Source: Dehalococcoidia bacterium (lineage in GTDB: Bacteria > Chloroflexota > Dehalococcoidia > Lucifugimonadales > Lucifugimonadaceae). From it: a DNA stretch of 64,000 bases. Of this stretch, positions 8,597-16,787 are shown piece after piece (position 1 is the stretch's first letter; the number at the start of each line of letters is the position of its first letter). The position numbers and the translations under genes were made by a program. Where the stretch lies: positions 1 to 64,000 of the forward strand of contig SHXW01000004.1 of assembly GCA_009693115.1 (NCBI GenBank), written 5' to 3'. The notes beneath the pieces were generated by a model, which was not told the origin of the DNA, made no database searches, and saw only the letters and a program-made list of their open reading frames with translations.

Positions 8597-9253
8597 TCAG
8601 TTCGTGCTGAACCGGCTCTCCTGCTGTCCTGGGCCTGCCCGCATGATCGCCGGCTTCATTCGCTCGCTTTCCTCCTCCAACAAAGCGATCCCGGCCTGGA
8701 GGCGCAGCGCCAACCCGTCGGCCTCAAGGATCCTCTGCCGCGCCCTGAGCGGCGCGTCTGCCGCCACTATGCCCATGAAGTAGGACAGGGTGACAGGATC
8801 CGCCGGCACTGTCATGCCTGCGCTGTAAGCGCCCCGAGCGGAAAGCAGCAGGCCCACGAAATGGCGCGCCGCCAGGCGTCCGTAACGCACCAGGTCCGAC
8901 GGTGGGGTGTTTGACTCCGTGTCATCGAACATCTCCACTTCGGCGGAAAGATAAGGCTTGGAGCGGTCCAGCGAGACGATCTTGAACCTTCGCTCGCCCA
9001 CGACCTCAATCGGCAGACCCGTACGTGTCGGCGCCTCTATCCCCTCGATGCGGACAACCGTTCCGATGTTGTGCGGCTCGGCGTATCCACCCACCTCCTG
9101 CCCGCGCTTGATCAACGCCACGCCAAATCGCCTATCGGCGTCCATGCACTCCTTCAGCATCTGTTTGTAACGAGGTTCGAAAATCCGAAGCTCGAGTGTC
9201 GCTCCGGGAAAGAGCACTGTGTTGAGAGGGAATATGGGCAGGTGGCGGCTCAT
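8597..9253 (-). CDS. LON substrate-binding (N-terminal) domain protein
   Basis: A 218-aa protein corresponding to the PUA-like N-terminal domain of Lon protease, without the ATPase or peptidase domains. It opens with LPIFPLNTVLFPGATLELRIFEPRYKQM, the typical motif, and continues with FGVALI, GTVVRI and a helical C-terminal half (LRARQRILEADGLALRL). Such stand-alone proteins are widespread and thought to bind unfolded polypeptides; the exact role is not established. ATG 9253 was chosen because the family motif begins four residues later. The frame is open to 9520, but that extension overlaps the upstream region of the divergent gene. No clear Shine-Dalgarno sequence. Confidence 0.85.
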   Translation of the reverse strand: MSRHLPIFPLNTVLFPGATLELRIFEPRYKQMLKECMDADRRFGVALIKRGQEVGGYAEPHNIGTVVRIEGIEAPTRTGLPIEVVGERRFKIVSLDRSKPYLSAEVEMFDDTESNTPPSDLVRYGRLAARHFVGLLLSARGAYSAGMTVPADPVTLSYFMGIVAADAPLRARQRILEADGLALRLQAGIALLEEESERMKPAIMRAGPGQQESRFSTN

Positions 9254-9416
9254 CAGCGAGAGTTTATCTGCGCCGCCGTGCAGGCGGTAGAGCGTCGGCA
9301 CGGGCAGGGCTAGAATCTCCGCCTCGGGACATGGCATGGCGCAGCCAGCGGTGCTGTGGGGTTTCGCACGACGCTCGAGCAACCTCGCCTGCGGGCAACT
9401 TTCAGGAGGACTGCAC

Positions 9417-10853
9417 ATGGCGAGACTCGCCGGAGAGATCAGGGACGCCGCCACAGGAGAGTGCGTCGAGGCTCGCGTGCAGGTCCTACAGCCCAACGGC
9501 GAGCATCTCATGCCCGCCAACGCGATGAAGAAGGTCGGCCCCGGCGAACCCTTCTTCTACTCCGACGGCCAGTTCAGCGTGGACGCTCGCACCGGCTACC
9601 ACCGCATCCTGGTCGAGCGCGGCACGGAATACCGGCCCTGGTCCCGCACCGTCAGCCTTATTGAGGGCCGGGACATGGCGGTGGACGTGGCCCTCGAACG
9701 CTGGGCCGACCTCCCCGAGCGCGGCTGGCACCCAGGGAACACCCATATCCACTATGACGAAAAGGAGACACGCCCGGACGAGCGCCTCCGCTATGACTCA
9801 CGCGTTGAAGACCTCCGCATGACGGCCATTTCCATACTCAAGCGCTGGGACCTCAAATACGCAACCAACAAGTACCCCATCGGCGTCCTGAATGACTACA
9901 CCGATACGCACCACTACGTACAGAACGGCGCAGAGTCGCGGCACAACCAGCAGCCGTGGGAGATTGGCTACGGCCACGTCATGCTCCTGAACATCCGAAA
10001 CATGGTCTCGCCCATGAGCCGCGGTGTGCTTGTTGACGCTTTCGACCCCGACTACCCGCCGCTCTCGTACGCCTGCGACGATGCCAGGCGGCAGGGAGGG
10101 CTCGTCATCTGGTGCCACAACGGGCAGGGCATGGAGGCGCCTGTTGCGGCGGCCCTCGGCAAGGTGGACGCCATGAACCTCTTCGACCCCTACTGGAGTG
10201 ACGTCGAGTATTCACTCTGGTACAGGATGCTCAATTGCGGGATCAAGCTACCGGCCTCGACTGGCTCCGACTGGTTCGTCTGCTCCGCAAACCGCGTCTA
10301 CTCGCAGACCGGTGGTGCGTTCCGGTATGAGCAGTGGCTCCAGGGAGTCAGGGAAGGGCGGACGTTTATCACCAACGGGCCGGCCATCTTCATGACGGTC
10401 AACGGTGCAGCGCCGGGCGAAACGGTTCAGGCCAGACCGGGAGATTCGGTAGAGGTGGCCGTATCGTGGTCGTCGCACTACCCAATCGAAGGCGTGGAGA
10501 TTGTGAGCAACGGGCGGGTCGCGGCAACGAAGAAGCTGCTGCGAGACTCCTCTTCAGGCAGCTTCACTGCCACGGTCAAAGTCGCATCATCCGGATGGGT
10601 CGCCGCCCGCCTCGGCTCCACCGTGCGCGACAGCTTCGCCCAACCCATCTGGGCGCACACCAGCCCGGTCTACCTCCAGGCCGACGGCGCACAGGGCGAG
10701 GAGGCCGTCGCCTCTGCGCAGTGGTTCGTTGAAGCGATTGACCGCTCGATGGAGTGGGTACGCGCGAAGGGCCGCTTTTATACCGACGCCCAACGCAAAG
10801 AAGTCTCCGACCTGTTCCGTCAGGGCCAGGATGTGTACAGGCGGCTACTGTGA
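9417..10853 (+). CDS. CehA/McbA-like metallohydrolase (PHP-related)
   Basis: A 478-aa protein. The N-terminal 90 residues resemble a carbohydrate-binding-like or carboxypeptidase-regulatory fold. A PHP-like metal-dependent hydrolase domain follows, with WHPGNTHIHYDEKETRP near residue 104, GGLVIWCHNGQGME near 224, and ASTGSDWF near 278. The final part has a beta-rich segment (PGDSVEVAVSWSS). This arrangement matches the CehA/McbA family, named after carbaryl hydrolases, though most members have unknown substrates. No signal peptide is evident. The ATG at 9417 follows AGGAGG with suitable spacing. It is divergent from the LON-domain gene and ends before a strong bidirectional terminator. Confidence 0.75.
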   Translation: MARLAGEIRDAATGECVEARVQVLQPNGEHLMPANAMKKVGPGEPFFYSDGQFSVDARTGYHRILVERGTEYRPWSRTVSLIEGRDMAVDVALERWADLPERGWHPGNTHIHYDEKETRPDERLRYDSRVEDLRMTAISILKRWDLKYATNKYPIGVLNDYTDTHHYVQNGAESRHNQQPWEIGYGHVMLLNIRNMVSPMSRGVLVDAFDPDYPPLSYACDDARRQGGLVIWCHNGQGMEAPVAAALGKVDAMNLFDPYWSDVEYSLWYRMLNCGIKLPASTGSDWFVCSANRVYSQTGGAFRYEQWLQGVREGRTFITNGPAIFMTVNGAAPGETVQARPGDSVEVAVSWSSHYPIEGVEIVSNGRVAATKKLLRDSSSGSFTATVKVASSGWVAARLGSTVRDSFAQPIWAHTSPVYLQADGAQGEEAVASAQWFVEAIDRSMEWVRAKGRFYTDAQRKEVSDLFRQGQDVYRRLL

Positions 10854-10972
10854 TAACCGGCGCGCCGAGCGCCGGACGAGATATCTCGGCTTGCCTTGAG
10901 GCGCGGGCTCAGGTGGGGCGATGCCGTCACGGCTTTGACAGGCTCATGACGCGCAAATGGAATCTCAATATA

Positions 10973-11003
10973 GAAGGCGTCCCGAATACATCGGGACGCC
11001 TTC
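10973..11003. terminator. Strong bidirectional terminator hairpin
   Basis: GAAGGCGTCCCGA (10973-10985) and TCGGGACGCCTTC (10991-11003) form a perfect 13-bp stem with a 5-nt loop. It sits between convergent genes (metallohydrolase + and dehydrogenase -). It is followed by TCGCTTT on the plus strand and TATATT on the minus strand, so it probably serves both. Confidence 0.85.
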
Positions 11004-11034
11004 TCGCTTTCGATCCGTTGTTCGCCTTCCGGTC

Positions 11035-12069
11035 CTACTTCAGACCGGGTGCGGCCGCAGGAGAGCGGCCCTTCGACCTCTCCCTACCCTTGATCTTCGA
11101 TGCGACGATTGGGTTCTGCGCTCCTGTCGGCCACTCCCCCCGCAGCACCGCAGCCACCTGTTGCGCCGCCCTCTGGCGTGACAACCAGGCCGACCGTGTT
11201 GACGTGCCCGCAATGTGGGGAGCGGTTATCACGTTCTCCATCTGGAGCAGCGGGTTCTTGGGGTCAACCGGCTCCTTCTCGAAAACGTCCAGGCCCGCGC
11301 CTCGGATCCACTTCTCCTGCAATGCCTTGATCAGCGCCTTTTCGTCGTGTACCGGGCCACGGCACACATTCACGTAAAACGCAGACTTCTTCATCTTCTT
11401 GAACTGCGCTTCGCCAATCATGTGGTGCGTCTCGTCGTTGAGAGGCACGACGACGCTGACATAGTCGGCGCGCGAGCACAGCTCGTCCAGGTCAAATACC
11501 TGCTCGACGTTGTGCTCCTTGATGATCCACGGCGGTATGTACGGGTCGTACACCAGCGTCTTCATCCTCCAGCCTGACATCTTCCGCACCACCTGCCTGC
11601 CGATGTTCCCGAACCCAATCTGCCCCAGCACCTGCTCGTCTATGGCTTCTATTGGCAGGTAGCTCGCCCGGTCCCAGATGCCTTTCCGCATGTTGTTCGT
11701 TGACTGCACGACCTGGCGGTTCAGGGCGAGTATGAACGTCACCGCCTGGTTGGAGACCTCCTCCGCACACATCCCGCTGCCGTTGGTCAGGATGATGCCC
11801 TTGTCGTTCAGTGACTCCACATCCACGTGGTTGAAGCCATGCGAATAAACGGCCATGACCTGGCACTTCGTCGTCGCATTGATGATCGGCTCACGGCCCC
11901 AGTCGCCGCGGAGCATCACAGCATCAGCGTCGCGGACGATCTCCATCGCCTCGCCGTCCGACTTGGGCTTCGCCTGGACAAACTCCACGTCCAGACCCTT
12001 CATCTCCGCCCGCTCATACGCGAGCGAGTCATTTTCCGCCCCGAGCACCACTACCTTCATTTTTGCCAT
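11035..12069 (-). CDS. D-2-hydroxyacid dehydrogenase, copy 1 of three
   Basis: NAD-dependent 2-hydroxyacid/2-ketoacid oxidoreductase, 344 aa. The Rossmann motif is GQIGFGNIGRQVV. The catalytic Arg lies in NVCRGPVHDEKAL, the Glu in AGLDVFEKEP and the His in TAPHIAGTS. The substrate loop reads YSHGFNHVDV rather than the more usual SAGxDxID. The C-terminus has a lysine/arginine-rich extension (KGRERSKGRS). The start at 12069 follows GGAGGGAGA about 8 nt upstream. It is last of three same-strand dehydrogenase genes, separated from the previous one by 245 nt holding a palindromic repeat, so co-transcription is uncertain. Substrate unknown; phosphoglycerate, hydroxypyruvate and glyoxylate reductases are possible relatives. 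Confidence 0.88.
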   Translation of the reverse strand: MAKMKVVVLGAENDSLAYERAEMKGLDVEFVQAKPKSDGEAMEIVRDADAVMLRGDWGREPIINATTKCQVMAVYSHGFNHVDVESLNDKGIILTNGSGMCAEEVSNQAVTFILALNRQVVQSTNNMRKGIWDRASYLPIEAIDEQVLGQIGFGNIGRQVVRKMSGWRMKTLVYDPYIPPWIIKEHNVEQVFDLDELCSRADYVSVVVPLNDETHHMIGEAQFKKMKKSAFYVNVCRGPVHDEKALIKALQEKWIRGAGLDVFEKEPVDPKNPLLQMENVITAPHIAGTSTRSAWLSRQRAAQQVAAVLRGEWPTGAQNPIVASKIKGRERSKGRSPAAAPGLK

Positions 12070-12241
12070 GCCTGGTTCTCCCTCCGTGATCAATACCCGG
12101 CCACCGAGCCGGGCCATTGTGCGATGTCATTCTGCTTACAAGCCCGCTGCGTCCCTCGACAAGCTCCAGATGCTTATCAGGGCGTGACCCGAGAATCTAA
12201 CTTAGTCAGGCGCATGTGTCCAACCATCCGGCCAACTCCGA

Positions 12242-12280
12242 CCCCTCTCCTTTCGGGCGGGGGTCAGGGTGCGGGCATCA
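12242..12280. repeat. Dispersed GC-rich palindromic repeat, copy 2
   Basis: CCCCTCTCC followed by a short loop, GGGCGGGGGTCAGGGTGCGGG and CATCAA. The imperfect palindrome with its AGGGTG-GGG-CATC tail matches the copy at 20915. It lies between two D-2-hydroxyacid dehydrogenase genes. Confidence 0.5.
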
Positions 12281-12314
12281 ACCGGAAAAGCAGCCCGCTC
12301 GTTCAGGACGGCCT

Positions 12315-13382
12315 CTACTTGAGTCCCATGTCAACCTTCATCACCTCCCACGTCTTCGCCGCCTTGCGGGGCGCAGCGTGGTGTTTCACCTCAGGGTTGA
12401 TAAGTGACATTGGCCAGTGACCCATTGCTATCCTCACCGCCTCCTCGCCCATCTGCGTCTGCGCCCTCTCCCAGGCCACCTCCGAATACGACGCGTAGTG
12501 GTTCGTCACCGACACGTTTTCCATCTTCAATAAGGGGTTGTCCCCGGGAGTCGGTTCCTGCTCGAATACGTCGAGGCCTGCTCCTGCGATCTTCTTCTTC
12601 TGCAACGCCTCGATCAACGCCTTCTCGTCAACCACACCGCCGCGTGAGCAGTTGATCAAGTACGCCGTGGGCTTCATAAGGTCGAAGTGTTTCTTGCTGA
12701 ACATGTTCCGGGTCTCAGGGTTCAGGTAGACGTGGAGCGTGATGTAGTCCGACCGCCGGCACATCTCCTCTACCGTCGTGACCTGCTCGACGCCGTATTC
12801 CTTGAAGTCCCACGACGCGATATAGGGGTCGAACCCGATCACGTTGAGCCGAAATGCCTGCGCCTTGCGCGCCACGGCCCGCCCGATGTCCCCGAGGCCG
12901 ATGATCCCGAGCGTCTGACCGGACAGATGCCCCATCGGCGCGAGCGTCGTCCGCTTCCAAACGCCCTGACGCACCATCTTGTCCTGTATTACGAACTTCC
13001 GGGCGCACACCAGCAGGTGCATCATGGCCTGGTTCGAGACCTCATCCGTCCCGAAGGACGCGGTGTTCGCCAGGACGACGCCATTACGTGCCGCCACGTC
13101 AGTGTCGATCCCGTCGAAACCATGTCCGAATGACACCATGCCCTTGCAGCGGCCGTTGTTGCCCATGTGCTCGAACACCGCAGGATCAACACGGTGCCCC
13201 TGCGACATGGCGACGTCCACGTCCTTCAACGCCTCGATCAGCTCCCCGGTGCTGGATCCCTTGAAGGCGATCACGTCACCGCCTGCAGCCTTGATGGCGC
13301 GCGACTGCTGCTCGATCTGGGTCGGGTCGAAGGTATCGCCCCCCTTCGGGCCAATGTAAAGCGCTCTGATCTTCTGTGCCAT
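12315..13382 (-). CDS. D-2-hydroxyacid dehydrogenase, copy 2 of three
   Basis: A 355-aa family member. It has the Rossmann motif GIIGLGDIGRAVA, the catalytic Arg in NCSRGGVVDEKAL, the Glu in AGLDVFEQEP and the His in VTNHYASYSE (NH instead of the common PH). The loop GHGFDGIDTDV and the FDPYIASWDFKEYGVEQV segment resemble copy 1 (YDPYIPPWIIKEHNVEQV), so copies 1 and 2 are close paralogues. The N-terminus, up to about residue 100, differs. The ATG at 13382 has GGAGGAA 5 nt upstream; a frame extension to 13493 overlaps the neighbouring gene and is unlikely. Substrate unknown. Confidence 0.9.
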   Translation of the reverse strand: MAQKIRALYIGPKGGDTFDPTQIEQQSRAIKAAGGDVIAFKGSSTGELIEALKDVDVAMSQGHRVDPAVFEHMGNNGRCKGMVSFGHGFDGIDTDVAARNGVVLANTASFGTDEVSNQAMMHLLVCARKFVIQDKMVRQGVWKRTTLAPMGHLSGQTLGIIGLGDIGRAVARKAQAFRLNVIGFDPYIASWDFKEYGVEQVTTVEEMCRRSDYITLHVYLNPETRNMFSKKHFDLMKPTAYLINCSRGGVVDEKALIEALQKKKIAGAGLDVFEQEPTPGDNPLLKMENVSVTNHYASYSEVAWERAQTQMGEEAVRIAMGHWPMSLINPEVKHHAAPRKAAKTWEVMKVDMGLK

Positions 13383-13447
13383 GTATTCCTCCGTTGGCCC
13401 TCTGCCCAATGAGAGAGTGGCTGGTAAGGGCGTTCTCAGCCCCGCTG

Positions 13448-14413
13448 CTATTCCTCCGGCAGGACGACGCTCTCCGGCGGTCCCCCGGCCCATACTTGCG
13501 CCATGTTCTTGTACGCGAAGCCCACGCGCCGGGGATAGCTTTCGTGGCTCTTACCTGCGAGGTGCGGCGCGACCACGACATTGTCCAACTTGAACAAAGG
13601 ATTGTCTGCCGTCGCAGGCTCCACCTCGAAGACGTCCAGCCCCGCTCCCCAGATGCGTTTGGCTGTCAGGGCGGCGAGCAGAGCCTTTTCGTCCACCACC
13701 GGCCCTCGACAGGTGTTCACGAGCAGCGCCGAGGGCTTCATGAGCTCCAACTCTCTTGCGCCGATCAACTTTGTCGTTGATTTCAACAGGGGTACGTGGA
13801 CCGTGACGACGTCAGACTCCCTGAGCAGAGTGTCCAGCGGCACCCGTTTCGCTCCGTACTTCTCCGCATCGGGCGATTTCTTCACATCGGAGTACAGCGT
13901 TATTGTTTCGAACCCGCGGAGGAGGCGTGCCACCGTGCTGCCGATCCTGCCCGCGCCCACGATGCCCACAGTCTTGCCGAACAGCTCCCATGTGTCATAC
14001 CCATCGAGCGCCTTCGGCATCCACCCGCCGGCGCGTGTGCTCCTGTCCGACTCGATCAGGTGACGCGCTGCGCCGAGCATCAGCGTCATAGCGAACTCGG
14101 CCACCGGAATTGCATTTGCGCCGCCGTTGTTGGCGACGGGTATCCCCATCTCGCCCGCCAGCTTCAAGTCCACGCCGTCATACCCTGCCGAGGCGAGCTG
14201 TACGAGCCTGCACCTTTTCGCCGCCCGAAGCACGTTTCCTGACAGCCCGTGCCCGAAGACGAGAATGAAGTCCGCCTCCGCAGCCGCCTTTTCCCGCTCA
14301 ATCTCAGGCGCAGCCGGGTCCACGAATGTCAGGTCCCAGCCATTGGGTTTCATCTCCCGCGCCATGTCAGCCAGCGGCAAACTGTACCCGGAAAGACACA
14401 TTACTCTGGGCAT
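13448..14413 (-). CDS. D-2-hydroxyacid dehydrogenase, copy 3 of three
   Basis: A 321-aa dehydrogenase with Rossmann motif GIVGAGRIGSTVA, Arg in NTCRGPVVDEKAL, Glu in AGLDVFEVEP and His in VAPHLAGKS. It uses the standard SAGYDGVDL substrate loop, which sets it apart from copies 1 and 2 and makes it the most canonical. It is first of the three in transcription order; 65 nt separate it from copy 2, so these two are probably an operon. The ATG at 14413 has only a weak GGAA upstream. The N-terminal extension to 14452 is an alternative. Substrate unknown. Confidence 0.9.
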   Translation of the reverse strand: MPRVMCLSGYSLPLADMAREMKPNGWDLTFVDPAAPEIEREKAAAEADFILVFGHGLSGNVLRAAKRCRLVQLASAGYDGVDLKLAGEMGIPVANNGGANAIPVAEFAMTLMLGAARHLIESDRSTRAGGWMPKALDGYDTWELFGKTVGIVGAGRIGSTVARLLRGFETITLYSDVKKSPDAEKYGAKRVPLDTLLRESDVVTVHVPLLKSTTKLIGARELELMKPSALLVNTCRGPVVDEKALLAALTAKRIWGAGLDVFEVEPATADNPLFKLDNVVVAPHLAGKSHESYPRRVGFAYKNMAQVWAGGPPESVVLPEE

Positions 14414-14651
14414 GTTTGTTCCAAATTTCTGGGAGTCTGGGCGCAACTTCACACGGCAGAGGATGGGTGGTTAGGGCAATCTGATTAAAGACCTGCTCAC
14501 GCTACGACCAGCACACCCCGACTCGCGAAGCGCCGGGTCATTGTAGCTCGCGAGTGCGCCATGGCACCGGGCGTCGTATTCTGAACGGCTGTCGGCATCC
14601 GGTGAGGCGATTACACCTGCTTGATAAACGGCAACAGGAACTGAGGGACGC

Positions 14652-15806
14652 TTGGACCCCAGAGAAATACGCGAAATCGCACTGCTCGCACTGGCCGCGC
14701 TAGGCCGGCTGCCCTCCGCTCCCTACTACGAAAGACGCGGCGCCGCCTACGTCCGCTCCCTTTGCGAACAGATGGGACTCGACGTCCACACCGACCGCTG
14801 GGGCAATGTCATCGCCTTCCGTCCAGGAACCACGCCTGACGCTCCCGGCCTCGCCTTCGTCGCCCACCTTGACCACCCTGGTTTCGAGGCCGTTGAGGAA
14901 AGAGACGGCAACCTTGTCTGCAAGGCTCTCGGTGGCATTCCCGTGGGAGCCTTGACCAAAGGCGCGAAGGTTCAAGTACTCGTCGAGGCCGCAGGGGAAG
15001 GCGACCTGTCCAATTCAACACTGATCCGTGTGCCCGGCGAGGTCGTAGCCGTTCTACCAGTCTCAGAGGATGCCCACGATACCCCGCCACGTGACAGGTC
15101 AGTACTCATCCGCCCTTCGCATCCTGTCGGCAGGCTGCCCTGCGCGGTTGTGTTCGACCTTCCGGACTTCGACCTCGACCACGAAACGCTACGGATGCGC
15201 GCTCTTGACGATCTTGCCGGCTGTGCCGCGACCATTGCCGCTCTCAAGTCCGCGGCCGGGACACCTACGCCTGGGGCGGTCTATGGCCTGTTCACACGGG
15301 CTGAAGAAACTGGATTGATTGGCGCCCGTCTGGCCGCTGAAGACGGTCTGCTCCCTCGGAACACCGTCGTGGTTTCAGTAGAGTCAAGCAGGGCTCTCCC
15401 GGGAGCAGAGATTGGCAAGGGGCCTGTCATCCGCACAGGCGACGCCCGGACCACCTTTGACAGACGCGCCGAGGCACACCTACTGGTTGCCCGGGAACGG
15501 CTAACGGCGCGCGACGGTGCGTTTCCGTGCCAGCGTCAACTTATGAGCGGCGGTTCTTGCGAGGCTTCAGCGTTCTCGGCGTTTGGCTACCCCGTCACGG
15601 GCATGGCGTTCCCGCTCGGCAACTACCACAACGCCGGGCCCGAGAACACCATCGCAGCGGAATACATAGCCCTAAGCGACTTCGCAGGAGGTGCGGTCCT
15701 TCTGGCCGAGGCTGCGACACTGGCTGGCACCTCGCCTGTGGGAGCAAGTGAATCGCGCTTGCGACAGAGGCCGGAAGAAGAGTCCAGGCGACTCGCGACC
15801 GAATAG
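14652..15806 (+). CDS. M42-family aminopeptidase/endoglucanase-like metallopeptidase
   Basis: A 384-aa co-catalytic metallopeptidase. Metal ligands can be traced in order: His/Asp in FVAHLDHPGFE, the bridging Asp in RALDDLAG, the catalytic Glu pair in TRAEETGLIGA, the acidic ligand in VVSVESSRA and the final His in GNYHNAGPENT. An M42-type insertion domain lies between the first two motifs. Relatives are glutamyl or leucyl aminopeptidases or deblocking enzymes, usually large cytoplasmic oligomers. The start is TTG at 14652 with GAGGGA just upstream; no ATG fits. It is divergent from the dehydrogenase genes with about 240 nt between. Confidence 0.82.
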   Translation: MDPREIREIALLALAALGRLPSAPYYERRGAAYVRSLCEQMGLDVHTDRWGNVIAFRPGTTPDAPGLAFVAHLDHPGFEAVEERDGNLVCKALGGIPVGALTKGAKVQVLVEAAGEGDLSNSTLIRVPGEVVAVLPVSEDAHDTPPRDRSVLIRPSHPVGRLPCAVVFDLPDFDLDHETLRMRALDDLAGCAATIAALKSAAGTPTPGAVYGLFTRAEETGLIGARLAAEDGLLPRNTVVVSVESSRALPGAEIGKGPVIRTGDARTTFDRRAEAHLLVARERLTARDGAFPCQRQLMSGGSCEASAFSAFGYPVTGMAFPLGNYHNAGPENTIAAEYIALSDFAGGAVLLAEAATLAGTSPVGASESRLRQRPEEESRRLATE

Positions 15807-16787
15807 CTGAATGTCTAAGACCTTCTTGCCCTTCGGTGCCATTTCGGCTCGAGAGTAAGAGGGCAGGGGAGATGCCCTAGGAGTGGCAGGCTACCTAGCC
15901 GTTTCTTCCCCTGGGGGCCACCATCGGCTCGGAGCTATTGAGGTTTGCAAAGGGTCAGCGAGCGCGGCACCCACGAGTTGTCAGTTGTGAGGGGCCGGTG
16001 GTGGGACACCCCAGGAGTGCAGTGCGTGTCCCGCGTCGTAAGTCGCACCATCCACACCATCCCGCATGGTATCAACCATATGGATCCCTATGCCGCCGAC
16101 GGGTTACGTCGTATGACCCGGTAGAACGGATCGTTATCACTACATGTCTAACGCCGTAGTGCTGACGCCGGTTGTCCCGGGATCGTCTGCCTTTCCAAGG
16201 ATGTGCCTGCAGGGCAGCGGCGAGGCACGGGACCAGCCCTGAGCCGGAAATCCCCTGACATTACCGCAGATAATGTGGCCCAGCCGATGCTGCAGCGCGG
16301 GTCCTTCCCCCCGAACGGCAAAGCGATTTGAGCAGTTCCGGAGCTGACTAAACGTGTGCGCATTCCAAATCATCCACATTCTGTAAACGTCGCCCGGGGA
16401 ATACATAACGCGGCGGCGATGTGGGGGCGGACAAGACACGCGGCCTGTTACGGAGCGATGGCGCCAAAGTCTACAGGCAAACAACAACGTCAAACAGGAA
16501 TATATCTGTGTGCCAGCCTCAATTGGCGAACCCACGTTCCGGCTGGACTTTTTCGGCAACGTTGCTGTTCCGAATGCCTGTGGAGTGTTTGCGACTAGCC
16601 CACATTCGAAAATGGTCGAAACTTGATTCGCATGGAATGACTCACAGGCTGTAAACCTGGCTGAGAACGCGGAGACATTCGCGCCCTGTCGGCGCACCGC
16701 CCGGTTACAATCCGCCGATACTCTGGTTGTCCAACCAATTGCTTAATTTGTTATCCGCCCAACACCAGCGGTCCGACCGGGGGAGTC
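15807..16787. other. Gene-poor 981-nt intergenic region
   Basis: I see no supported gene. The longest frame (16140-16697, minus) has no family likeness, no ribosome binding site and a GC-noise composition. Two partly similar segments, centred near 15850 and 15925 (CCATTTCGGCTCGAGAG and CCACCATCGGCTCGGAG), hint at an old repeat. The last 50 nt hold the ribosome binding site GGGGGAG for the next gene. A decayed gene or non-coding RNA is possible but not shown. Confidence 0.4.

Noticed and set aside
16140-16697. Minus-strand frame of 185 aa in the gene-poor region
   Set aside because: No start signal, no domain and an amino acid composition typical of random GC-rich sequence.
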